From Gadus chalcogrammus (taxonomy: Eukaryota > Chordata > Actinopteri > Gadiformes > Gadidae), in NCBI RefSeq assembly GCF_026213295.1, contig NC_079414.1, positions 6,377,847 to 6,441,846 on the forward strand: 64,000 bases of DNA. The letters run 5' to 3'. Positions 37,337 through 46,726 of this stretch are shown here, in pieces. The notes under the pieces were generated by a model. The model was not told where the DNA came from and did not search any database. It saw only the letters and a list, made by a program, of their open reading frames with translations. The first letter of the stretch is position 1. Each line of letters begins with the position of its first letter. Made by a program: the position numbers and the translations under genes.

Positions 37337-38541
37337 AAATGGTTTGATAGCCCTACATGGTTTGATACAAACAAACTATCATTAAACTTAAGCAAAACAA
37401 AATTAATGTTATTTGGTAACTGCAGAAAAAACACAGAAATACATATAAATATAAATGGAGTTGAAATTGAAAGAGTTTACGAAAATAAATTTCTTGGGAT
37501 TATAATCGACGAACGATTCAGTTGGAAATCACACATTACACACGTACAATCAAAACTATCAAGAAGCATTTATGTATTAAACAAAGTAAAATTGGTTCTA
37601 GATCAAAAATCACTCCGTATTCTCTACTGTTCACTAGTCTTACCATACCTCAATTACTGTACGGAAGTCTGGGGCAACACGTACAAAACTTCATTACATT
37701 CACTTACTATTCTCCAAAAAAAAGCCATTCGCATTATTCACAATGTGAGATATCTGAATCACACTAACCCACTATTCATACGGTCAAAATTATTAAAATT
37801 CACAGATCTGGTGGAATTTCAAACCACACAGATAATGTTTAAGGCTAAAATCAACATATTACCCTTAAACATACAAAAATTATTCAGTGATCGTGAGGGG
37901 GGGTTATAATTTAAGGGGAAAATTAAATTTCAAAGTGAACAGCGTCCGTACGACCAGGAAAATGTTTTGTATTTCAATATGTGGTGTAAGACTGTGGAAC
38001 AGTTTGAGTGGGGAGATCAAGGAATGTCCAAACATTAATCAGTTTAAAATAAAATACAAAGAATTGATTTTTACAAGGTAAAGGGATGAAGAAGGTGTCT
38101 AACATAGTGTATATGTTTTCATGTATGTATATATTGGACAATCACTTTAGAATATTGAATGTTGAATTAGATATTATTAAAAGATAACTTGACAATATTA
38201 TTAGATAAATACGCAGGTAGTAATGAATTGTATCATATTGTAAACTAATGTATATTAATATACAATTATTTTTTGATGATTATTATATAAGGAAGCTAAT
38301 CATTATAGATAAATAAATTAGGAAGAAGGGGTGAGATTAAATAAGTTTTCTTCTTCTCACCCCTTTTCGAACAGGTAAAGCAAGTGTAAGACAGTTTCTT
38401 CTTTTGTGGTTTTCATTGTGTGTAAACATTACTTTATTGTAACTGTCCACTTGTTTCATTTATTTGATTGTTTATTATTATTATTTTTTATTATTATTTA
38501 CTTGTTTGAAATAAAAACTTTTTCAATTCAATTTCAATTCA
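37337..38541 (+). mobile_element. 5'-truncated CR1/jockey-like (Rex1-like) LINE in the array
   Basis: The array sequence TTTGGCGGCAAAGCC breaks at about 37,336 and resumes at AAAACCGGATG near 38,541. The insert holds the last part of a reverse transcriptase ORF, an AT-rich 3' UTR, AATAAAAAC and a TTCAATTCAA repeat tail. This is the form expected of target-primed reverse transcription with 5' truncation. Protein wording resembles fish Rex1/CR1-type elements; the clade name is from recall, not a search. Exact ends and target duplication are unclear. Confidence 0.75.
37340..38081 (+). pseudogene. C-terminal reverse-transcriptase fragment of the truncated LINE
   Basis: The first frame, to 37,909, reads through typical post-catalytic LINE RT features: NKLSLNLSKTK, KFLGIIID, SLVLPYLNYC and VWGNTY. 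These match the thumb and C-terminal region of CR1/jockey-superfamily RTs. The frame breaks in a run of seven G near 37,900 and continues in another frame (YNLRGKLNF, then FCISICGVRLWNSL) to a stop at 38,081. The palm catalytic motif (xADD) lies upstream of the truncation and is missing. The ORF's apparent start in array sequence is fortuitous. It cannot encode a working enzyme. Confidence 0.75.
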
Positions 38542-39144
38542 AAACCGGATGTAAGCCAATATCTCAGCAGCCCTTTGACATATAACCAACCTTGGTACAT
38601 AGACCCATGACCCCATAAAGGTGACACTGAATGAATCTGGTGAGATTTGACTTCTAGGGGGCGCTGTTATTAATGTCGATGTGTTTTGACTCCTCTCTCT
38701 TCACATGAGTACATTTAAAACTTATTTTCAATGTCTAGTGATACTATCAGACCTCCCCGTATAGCTAGTATATTATTTCTTGCAGAAATATCCGCGACAG
38801 CCAATGATATTCGACCGCGAAGACGCCAAACCGGAAACACGCCAATATCTCAGCAGCCCTTTGACATATCATAACCAAACTTGATACATAGACCCATAAC
38901 ATCATCAGGGGGACACTCAATGAATTTGGTGACCATTGACCTATAGGGGGCGCTATAATTAATGAAGACGTGTTTTAACTTCTCTCTCTTCACATGAGTA
39001 CATTTCAAACTTATTTTTAATGTCTGAGGATACCTCCAGACCTCCTTATGTAGCTTATGAATTATTTCTCATTGCATCAGAACTTGGCCGCCATGTTGAA
39101 AGTTGTAAATCTGTTGAAAATTTCCACAGGCCACAAATTATGTC

Positions 39145-39803
39145 TGTGTTGTCTCTCCTGGCACTCATTTAATATTCTTACATTGATTTCTTAAATATTT
39201 ATATGTAAAAACGGATGTGAATAATTACTTTACAGTTAAAATAAGCCAATGTATAAATTCATATTATTTTGCCGTTTTAGGTTTGTGATTATGTCACTTC
39301 CGGTTTAGTCACTTCCTGTGACGTCATTTCCTGTTAAAAATCTTCCCTCTGTAGAAGGAATGGCAGACATGTGCATCTTCTGATTGTAATCCGCTAGCCT
39401 CCACATGAAAGCATCTAAGAGGCAATGCCGTAAGTTTGTTTAATCAATGCAAGACATGTTTAAGATAATATATTAGAGTGGATTTAGTTAAAAATAATGT
39501 TTGATGTGTTGTTAAAAACGTTTTGGTTAGCAATTGTGTACAAACTCAAATCAATGCAACTGGCATCAGAATGTCTTCATGCAGTGTTAGACAGTTTATA
39601 TTATTATTAACAACTATGTACAACATGCTGTTTAGTCAAATGTACATTCAATATTTTTGTATTCTTTTATTTGCAGTTTTCACCGTCTGTTAATGAGGAA
39701 TTTTGACAGTAAATGGTCAACCTTACTACGACTCTGTCTTCATTGGCTACGGTTTAACTCGGTGTTAAGTCAGGGTTACAACACACTGCACGAGAATACT
39801 ACA
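39145..39803 (+). mobile_element. Solo LTR, copy 3 (659 bp)
   Basis: Third copy, with the ATGTC duplication at 39140-39144 and 39804-39808. By eye it is more diverged than copies 1 and 2 (for example AATCTTCCCTCTG, AACTCAAATC and GAATTTTGACAG differences). It therefore separated earlier or lies outside the region being homogenised. Confidence 0.8.
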
Positions 39804-40555
39804 ATGTCCAATCTTCATAGAACTTGGCATATATGATCTTCCGACCAAGCTGAACAAATGTATCAAACCGCTTTCTCAAATTCAAAACCGTTTGGCCGTG
39901 ACAGCCAATCAAACTTGACAGCTCAAACAGTGGATCAAACAGCTTTCTCAAATTCAAAACCGTTTGGCCGTGACAACCAATCAAACATGACGGCGCTCAT
40001 TAATGGGTAGACACTGCACTCGTGTGGCGATAAGCGGTACTTAATGTATAATGCAACAATGACTATATTTACCATTCCGCCCACCTACAATATAAACTGC
40101 AATTCCCACTGAATTAAATGCTTCCCACTGGATTAGATGCTTCACGAACAACCTCCAGAACGGATGCTTCTTTACATTGTGTCTCTTTTAGGGATATTGT
40201 TCCGAATACCCCTACGTATTTGTGACATTTGTTCTGTCAGGCAGACTGCATTGTGCCCTTACCTCTAGGTGGGGTCCTTTTCCCATTTACTCATCCCACC
40301 GGCTGTCGGTATTGCCGATTTCCGAGGCGGTCGTCATGTAGCCCCCTGGCCGATTGCGTCCATCCGGCAGAATTAGCCTACCGAGTCCGATTATGCTTGA
40401 CACCCACATTGCTGCTCGCAGCTATATTTATATTTGAAATTCGTCCCAATCGCAAAGATGTCATTTGTAGAGGAGATGATTTTGCTTTGTGTCATCCGAA
40501 ATTAGCCAAAGAAGGCGGAAAAAGTGTAGGCCTACGCAGAGCTGACATGTGACAC

Positions 40556-40591
40556 CGCTCACCAACCCGCCGATTTGCGGGTTGGTGAGCG
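40556..40591. repeat. Perfect 15-bp inverted repeat with 6-nt loop
   Basis: CGCTCACCAACCCGC (40556-40570) and GCGGGTTGGTGAGCG (40577-40591) are exact reverse complements around CGATTT. It lies about 120 bp outside the array edge. Role unknown; it could be one end of an unrecognised foldback element. Confidence 0.85.
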
Positions 40592-41005
40592 TTAATAGGT
40601 CTACTCCTTGCCAAAGCAGGAGAACATTAAAATAAAAAGGTCAGGTATATAGTATAATATAAGTATAAATCGTTAAATACAATATATATATAAAAAGGTA
40701 TCCGTATTTACCGTATGGTGTGAATGGGCCTAATCCGTGATCCGTTGCACCACTAGAAATTACTAACATTATGCAAGGTCTACGTTCGTGCAGTAATAGG
40801 CCTATTATTGTAAATTATATCACATAAAAAAAGCAGTAGCTAACGTTAATTGAATCAAACAAATAGCGGTTGTTTTTGCTCCAAAAAGCTTGACTTACCT
40901 CGATGATAGTTCCTTCAAAAAAGAGAAAACTTTCCATCTGATTTGCGCGGTAGCCAGGCGACCCTCTCATCCAATGGCGAGCTCAGTTGGCGCTGTGTGC
41001 TTCAA

Positions 41006-41097
41006 GATTCCGATTGGCTCAGAGAAATGTCAATTATAAGAAAGATTCTGAAGCAAGTGCTGAGATTCCGATTGGCCCAGAAATGTCAATTATAAGA
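41006..41097 (+). repeat. Imperfect direct duplication of a 34-36 bp segment
   Basis: GATTCCGATTGGCTCAGAG at 41006 recurs as GATTCCGATTGGCCCAG at 41064, each followed by AAATGTCAATTATAAGAA. The spacing is 58 bp. Each copy contains an ATTGG (inverted CCAAT) box, seen here only as a motif. Confidence 0.8.
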
Positions 41098-41126
41098 ATG
41101 ATCCAATAATTGTTTGCAATTCTGGA

Positions 41127-41143
41127 CCCCCCCCCCCCCCCCC
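41127..41143 (+). repeat. Poly-C tract (17 bp)
   Basis: An uninterrupted run of 17 C after TCTGGA. Length is likely to vary between individuals or with sequencing error. Confidence 0.95.
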
Positions 41144-42161
41144 AAAAGAAAACTCTCCGGTTCTACACGATCCACGTATATTACCAAATTGACCAAGAAA
41201 ACGGCGATTGTCGCCGAAAAGCGACAAGTTTGCAGCTCTGTGTGTCTGTCATCGCATACACCTCTCCTTGCTCTGTCAATAACATATCCATACCTTATAT
41301 ATTCCTTTAACCTTATTCGTGGAAAACTTTACGAACTGTTGCTGATTATGATATGTTATTTATACAAACAATATTTTTCTAATGGTGGACAACCAAAACA
41401 GAACCGATTCAAATCCTGCTGTTATTTGATCTCCTCATGTGACTGTTAGTCCTTGCTCGGCGGTGGTAGTTTGTAGGCTCCGGGTGTGTCTGCCTCTGGT
41501 TCTGGAACTTTTGTTTCTATTGCAGAAATACAAACTCATGTACAGCAGTTAGTTGTTCAAAAACATATTTCCATTAATTCTAATTTTAATTGTTTTACAG
41601 TATCTACTTTGATTTAATTTCACACTACATCCCTCCTTGCGCATTGCTTCAGCCATGCGCATTGAATGACAACCAAACCTAACAACGCCGTAGTGCAAAC
41701 AAGTTGCTATAACCAAAAAGATGTAAAAGGGAAATAACAATGTTAAAATGTGCATGTTCAATATCACTTCTGTGTTAACCGTATCTCATAATAACAGTTG
41801 CCTTCATCATACTACCCGATTGTCCTGCACTAACTATGTATATTGGATGACCTAATCTTCATTTATTCTACCTATTGCTCGCATTTGATGTTGTCCACAC
41901 TTTGATTCACTCCTATGTACATCGCATACCACATCAAACGTGCATACGCCTTATTCTCTGCACAACATCCTATTGCGCCACCTTTTGCATACCACATCAA
42001 ACGTGCATATGTCTTAGCAAAGTGAAGTAAGGTAAAACCCAGTTTTATCTTTACTTATTTTATAGCTATACATGTCCCGGACACGTTCATTACTATTTCC
42101 AAAACAGTTTTTTTAGCTACGCAGGTCCCAGACCTAACTATACCATTACATGAACAGTATT

Positions 42162-42308
42162 TAGGGGTCCAAGCCAACAGGTTGGATCCCTATTGTTTTT
42201 GTAGTGTTTTTAGGGGTCCAAGCCAACAGGTTGGATCCCTATTGTTTTTGTAGTGTTTTTAGGGGTCCAAGCCAACAGGTTGGATCCCTATTGTTTTTGT
42301 AGTGTTTA
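42162..42308 (+). repeat. Three tandem copies of a 49-bp unit
   Basis: Copies start TAGGGGTCCAAGCC at 42162, 42211 and 42260, essentially identical. Each contains a CCAAC-AG-GTTGG hairpin and ends TTTTTGTAGTGTTT. After the third copy the sequence passes into a longer repeat, so the 49-bp unit looks like an amplified end of that repeat. Confidence 0.9.
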
Positions 42309-43030
42309 TTATACTTACCTCCTTCAAAGTGGTACCACAGCCCAAACCGTAAATGGTGCAGACACGCCAATTGCATGACTAGATCCAGGTCTGTGCGGAC
42401 ACCGAACCTCCCACAGTCCAACCGTAGGCCACGCCCATTTGCGTCTATTAATTTTTTTCGCAAAATCTCGAAAACCGCTAAACTGCCTTTTCCCTACTTC
42501 CACTTTTTTTGACCAATCGCCACCAAACTTTGCACACAACATCTTCAGACGCACACGAAAAGAAATCTAATCTATAATAGAAAACTATTTTGCCTCGACC
42601 GTCGATGACGAAACGGTAGCGTTTTGAATATTTGTTTATTAGCTACGTTACACTTCGAGTCCAAATTTTACACACATGTTGGTGCTACCCTTAATGTCGT
42701 TCGATAGAAATTTCGGAAAATTTCGCAATTAGGGCTGCGCAATAAACGAGGAAATTGTATATCTTCTACAAAATTTCGCCAGTAGGGGAACGAGGAAATA
42801 GTTTTTCTCCTAATTGGCCAAAGGAATGATCTGAAAACGCGTTTGGGGATATAACTCCCACACCGAACCTCCCACAATCAAAACCTTTATATCCACAGGT
42901 TCACGGTAGCGTTTTGAACACATGCTTCGCGTTGTGCCGGCAAAATGCACATTTCTTGTTGGCCAATGGAATGTTCTGAAGACGCGTTTTGGGCTATAAC
43001 TTACACCGAACCTCCCACAGTAAAAACCTT
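42309..43030. repeat. Dispersed-repeat-like sequence of unknown family
   Basis: It continues directly from the 49-bp repeats. Phrases such as GACCAATCGCCACCAAACTT and ACATCTTCAGACG resemble in style the ATGATCTTCAGACCAAG phrases of the main array. ACACCGAACCTCCCACA occurs three times (near 42,398, 42,861 and 43,004). I see no coding frame and cannot name the family. Confidence 0.5.
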
Positions 43031-43383
43031 TGGTAACACTTTATAATAACTACTAGGGGTGTAACGGTACACAACAGTCACGGTTCGGTACGTACCTCGG
43101 TTTTGAAGTCACGGTACGGTACAGGACGGTTCGGTTCATAGTTATGGTGAAAAAACGGATTGTTTGACAGAACGAACATAAGTTTAATTAGTAACGAATT
43201 AAACACAAGTTTTAGCTGTCAGTATGAAACATACAAATAAAATGTGTAACAAATATAAAAAAAATACTGCTGCAATTCTCCAATAACCCTAACATAAAAT
43301 GAATGAAAAATCCAGTGTTAATGCTCAGTCTAGACTCTAGGCTCTTTAAGCTGGTATGTAAACAAAGAGTATGTAAACTTTAA

Positions 43384-43998
43384 AGGCTGGTTTATGCTCG
43401 GTTACGTAAGCGTAAGCGCAAGCGCAAGAGGCCCTTGCGCGCCCTTGCGCCCCCCTTGCGCGACTTCTCACGTCTTGCGTGCGTCGGGTGATTTTTCTAG
43501 ACTTGCGTCATTTTTTACGTAAGCTTTTACGCGAGCCGCCCAGCCTGCAAGGCTGTGATTGGTTTGCTGGTCTGGTTACTACTTCCTGTCTGGAGTATCA
43601 CCCGGCAGGCTCATATACAAAAGCATTAACCTGAAGTGAAGTTAACTTTGCTGCCAACACATTATGTCGTTTTAAAATGTAGAGAGATATGCACATTTAT
43701 ACAACCCCAATGATCAACAACTTCATCACCCCTGTTCCTCTGTCTGTTGCCATCATTCACTGTGTATGGGGAGAACACGATCTGGCACATAAACAAACCA
43801 ACGACTCCCACAGACAAAGACGTCATTCTCGAGGTCGTCTTCAACGAAAAACTTTCCTCCACATATTACTCCACCTACTGTTCTGGCGGTAAATTGCTTG
43901 GCAACACGCGCAACCTAAAAGGGAGCATGAATTGCTTTGAGTAAATTTTGCGCAACAACGTAACACCAACGCTGAAGCATGCAGCCGCCTTAAGGGTT
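43384..43998. mobile_element. Probable nested MITE inside the hAT element
   Basis: TAAAGGCTGGTTTATGCTCG near 43,384 and, on the opposite strand at about 43,998, TTAAGGCGGCTGCATGCTTC are imperfect terminal inverted repeats. Next to the left end are GC-rich repeats of the GCGCAAG/CTTGCGC type. The structure suggests a PIF/Harbinger-like or other MITE, but termini and target duplication are not clear. Confidence 0.4.
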
Positions 43999-44121
43999 TA
44001 AAGAAAATATTCCTGCAGCTCTCTAAAGCTCTGAAGTTCTCATAAATATAAATATCAATCATTAAATAAATAAAAGTGCAACTGCAGCCTTAACTTAAAT
44101 TACAGTTTATGTATTTTATAA

Positions 44122-44177
44122 TCTATTGGTGTTTTCATTGCCTCTCGTAGGTCAGAGGCAATGAAAACACCAATAGA
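44122..44177. repeat. Perfect 24-bp inverted repeat with 8-nt loop
   Basis: The arms at 44122-44145 (starting TCTATTGGTG) and 44154-44177 (ending CACCAATAGA) are exact reverse complements around CGTAGGTC. It lies inside the hAT element. A stem this perfect in otherwise decayed DNA suggests recent origin or a small foldback insertion. Confidence 0.9.
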
Positions 44178-44878
44178 CCTGGTGATGGCATTTGCCCGTT
44201 CTGAATTCCCAGACAGGTGTAGGGCTTGATTAAATAGTGTAGGGAGCTGGGTTTGAACGGTTTGAACAACTTTTTTTAATTTTGCAGCGGTGACAGTAAC
44301 ACCTGGATGGTGCTGTCACGTTAAAATTGTACCGGGGGCGAAAATTTTGTGCATGTTCGATGTGTTTCCATTTGCATAGACGATCGCTGTTGAACAATGT
44401 CTGCACACGGCTTTCGACTTGTCCACTCGTCTTTCCCCATTGTGATAATTAACCTGGAATCCAAAGTTCTCCCACACTTGGGATTTAAATTACAGGGGGG
44501 CATCTTCAAGCTCCGGTTTTCTGTTGTCGCTCGCCATGCAGTTCGCTGTCAGTTCGCTAGTAGACATCAATCCACACACAGTCGCGATCACGCTCTGCTA
44601 CTGCTACTACGCTGAGTTCGCGCACGTGCGAGCCGAGCCTAATAAGGCTAAACGGTCCGGGGGGAACTCCGACTTCAAGTTTTAAGTTCCGCACCGCAAA
44701 ACAAGCCTTTACATTCGCCATATTAACGCTATGTACGCCACATTTACGGACCGCGGTACACCTCTGTAACCGCACCGAAGTGCCTGTACCGTGACGGTTC
44801 GGTTCAAATACGTGTACCGTTACACCCCTAATAACTACACACAATTCATCATTTATTAAGCATTCGTTACCTATTAGG

Positions 44879-45116
44879 TAATGGTTTGTTCACCATTAGT
44901 TATTTATTGTTCATACATAACGTATCATTAGTAAAGCATTTCTTCACACAGTTATAAATGCGTTTGTTCATAGTAAATAAGCCTTCTAAAAAACTATTAA
45001 ATAATGGTTTGTTCACCATTAGTTATTTATTGTTCATACATGACGTATCATTAGTAAAGCATTTTTTCACACAGTTATAAATGGTTTGTTCATAGTAAAT
45101 AAGCCTTCTAAAAAAG
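44879..45116 (+). repeat. Two tandem copies of a 123-bp unit
   Basis: TAATGGTTTGTTCACC starts at 44879 and again at 45002. The copies are about 95% alike by eye and end in AAGCCTTCTAAAAAA. They belong to the interrupted GGTAACACT-type element. Confidence 0.85.
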
Positions 45117-45177
45117 TAATTTTACCATTATTATCTAGGTCACAGCAAGATACAAGATATTATCTAGATACAGCAAG

Positions 45178-46535
45178 ATGATCAAAGCTACACTGTATCC
45201 TTCCCGAAGCTGGACAAGAAAGAGACAGAAACAGCCAAAACAACATACCAAAGTGAATCAACAAGATCACTCAACGCCAAATGCTAAACTACCCAAAGCT
45301 AAAGTTATCAGCCGGATTAGCCCGTCACTGAAATTAACCCTGCCACTGAAGAACCGGTTCCTGCCACTTCAAGAGTCCACGAACGAGCCTGCCACCCATG
45401 CACCCCTGAGCCCCGAGATGCGTCCGGACGGACAGTGCGGACAGAGACGGAACATGAACCAGTCGCCATGGAGGCGAGCTGCGCATGCCTCGGCCACCTG
45501 TGCACCCCTGAAATGTGTCCGGACAGACGGTACGGACAGACATGGAACAACCAGTCGCCACGGAGGCGGGCTGCGCATGTGTCTGCCACCATCCAACAAG
45601 GGCCCATCTCAGAGGAAGCAGATGAACCAGACACTCTGATTATAGGAGACTCAACCATCAAGGATATAACCGGTAAGAAGATCAAAACATGCAACTTCCC
45701 ATATGGAATGGTTAGTGAAATCAACCATAAACTAGCCAAAATCAAATTGGAAAACCCCAAAATCTCACAGATTATTGTGCATGCAGGATTTAATGATATT
45801 CAAAGAGAACAGTCAGAACTTCTGAAGAGGGATTACACTGATCTATTGGATACACTGGACAAAATACACATCAACTCATTCATCAGTGGACCCATACCAG
45901 CAGTTGACAGGGGAATAAACAGATTCAGTCGTCTACTTGCACTGAATACATGGCTTTCCAGAGTCTGCAATGAAAGAGGAAGGGGCTTTATTGACAATTT
46001 CAACTTATTCTGGGGGCGCAAATATCTTTTCAGGGCAGATGGCCTACACCCAAACAGGTTAGGCTCAAAACTGTTGAGGGACAATCTTCTCTTCTCGCTT
46101 TACGCACAGGCCACAATCTTGCCATGGTCTGACGCACAGGCCACAATCAGAGCACAGGTTGAGAAGAAGCGAGACTACAGCCTCCCCCACACATCTACTC
46201 TGCCACTATCTGACACACAGATAGCAGACAGCCCACAGACCTTGAAGAGAGACAACAGCCCGCCCGACGCCATCAACACTGTGCCTTCCCCAATCGCTGA
46301 TGCTGGCTTGACGAGGAACGCCCACCCCCCTCCTCTGCATTACAGACCAAAGACCTTGAAGAGAGACAACAGCCTGCCCGACACCATGGACACCGTGCCC
46401 TCCCCATCGCTGATGCTGGCTTGGCGAGGAACGGCCACCCCCCTCCTCATCTCTCCCATAGCCACAACAACTCCAGCTCCACTGTCTCCTCCCTTTGCGA
46501 TTTTCCAGCTGAATTTAAGAAACAGGAATATGTAG
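45178..46535 (+). pseudogene. L2 LINE ORF1 with SGNH/GDSL esterase-like domain, frameshifted
   Basis: The N-terminal part is basic (TRKRQKQPKQHTK) and read from 45,178. The reading frame changes between about 45,435 and 45,639 inside an imperfect duplication of roughly 90 bp (PWRRAAH / PRRRAAH). The second frame carries an esterase-like domain: block I IIGDSTIKD (Gly-Asp-Ser, serine codon at 45,651), an HAGFNDI block with G-x-N-D, and ADGLHPNRLGSK with the D-x-x-H pair. Such esterase domains are known in ORF1 of CR1/L2-group LINEs, where the ORF1 protein binds RNA; exact role uncertain. The C-terminus is Pro-rich with a repeated KRDNSPPD/KRDNSLPD segment. Either the frame change disables this copy or the true start lies in the second frame. 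Confidence 0.75.
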
Positions 46536-46726
46536 GCATCAAACTTGCATCTGTGTCAATGATAGCATCGCCAGGTCATTCCCACAGGCTGATAACACCA
46601 AAGCGGAGGGCGCCCCAGCCCCCCGCCCCCTGTACTGATAGTAGTCCTGAGTATTACTGAGACAAAAAAGGGTTCAGCCGTAGACAAAGTATAAAGGACG
46701 TTTCGCATAATCTGCTGAACCCAAGG

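Larger units (their letters stand above)
1..40432 (+). repeat. Macrosatellite-like tandem array of 1.24-1.72 kb units
   Basis: The landmark ATGCTTGACACCC (one copy has ACGCTT) starts at 1353, 3924, 5555, 6923, 8536, 10150, 11574, 12818, 14180, 15483, 16786, 18148, 19392, 21044, 22660, 24276, 25998, 27644, 29260, 29988, 31671, 33948, 35192, 36841 and 40393. Sequence between landmarks is closely related throughout. Spacing is 1,244-1,723 bp except where an LTR (2,571 and 2,277), a LINE plus an LTR (3,552) or a deletion (728) intervenes. All units point the same way. The array enters from beyond base 1 and stops abruptly near 40,432, just after the TTA-rich segment begins. Similar dispersed repeats occur in fish genomes as far as I know; the tandem organisation is what I see here. 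No reading frame inside looks like a conserved gene. Confidence 0.95.
40433..42161. other. Right flank of the array, no recognised gene
   Basis: Sequence changes abruptly at about 40,433 from array repeat to unrelated DNA. It contains a perfect hairpin at 40,556, a 34-bp direct duplication at 41,006, a C17 run at 41,127 and a near-duplicate of CATACCACATCAAACGTGCA near 41,926 and 41,990. Short open frames exist (for example 41,114-41,449) but are low-complexity or lack any familiar domain. I see no exon with convincing coding character. Confidence 0.6.
43054..44830 (+). mobile_element. Non-autonomous hAT transposon, 1,777 bp
   Basis: The terminal inverted repeats are TAGGGGTGTAACGGTACAC at the left and its reverse complement GTGTACCGTTACACCCCTA at the right. 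Both flanks carry the 8-bp duplication ATAACTAC (43046-43053 and 44831-44838). Eight-bp duplications and this kind of terminus are hallmarks of hAT elements. Homology extends inward, with CACGGTTCGGT-type words at both ends. There is no transposase frame, so it would depend on an enzyme supplied elsewhere. It contains a probable nested MITE and a perfect 24-bp hairpin. Confidence 0.9.
43031..45134 (+). mobile_element. Non-autonomous DNA element starting GGTAACACTTTATAAT (left part, interrupted)
   Basis: TGGTAACACTTTATAATAAC at 43031 is a terminus I associate with widespread teleost non-coding DNA transposons. It is split by the hAT element at 43,054 and resumes at 44,831 with ACTACACACAATTCATC. 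It then enters a 123-bp tandem repeat. The L2 LINE begins at about 45,141, and sequence after the LINE may be the rest of the element. No matching right terminus (AAGTGTTACC) was found. Confidence 0.5.

Noticed and set aside
37271..37340. Start of the LINE fragment ORF within array sequence
   Set aside because: The apparent ATG lies in block A1 of the array, upstream of the insertion junction at about 37,337; the fusion is accidental.
1..40432. Centromeric satellite
   Set aside because: Unit size and composition do not exclude it, but transposon insertions and heterogeneous unit classes near a gene-bearing region give no positive support. CENP-A data would be needed.
41110..41449. Frames beginning with a poly-proline run after the C17 tract
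   Set aside because: The start depends on the homopolymer and the remainder shows no protein-like conservation or domain.
45317..45760. Minus-strand frames opposite the L2 ORF1
   Set aside because: They are shadows of the GC-rich, duplicated ORF1 coding region on the plus strand.
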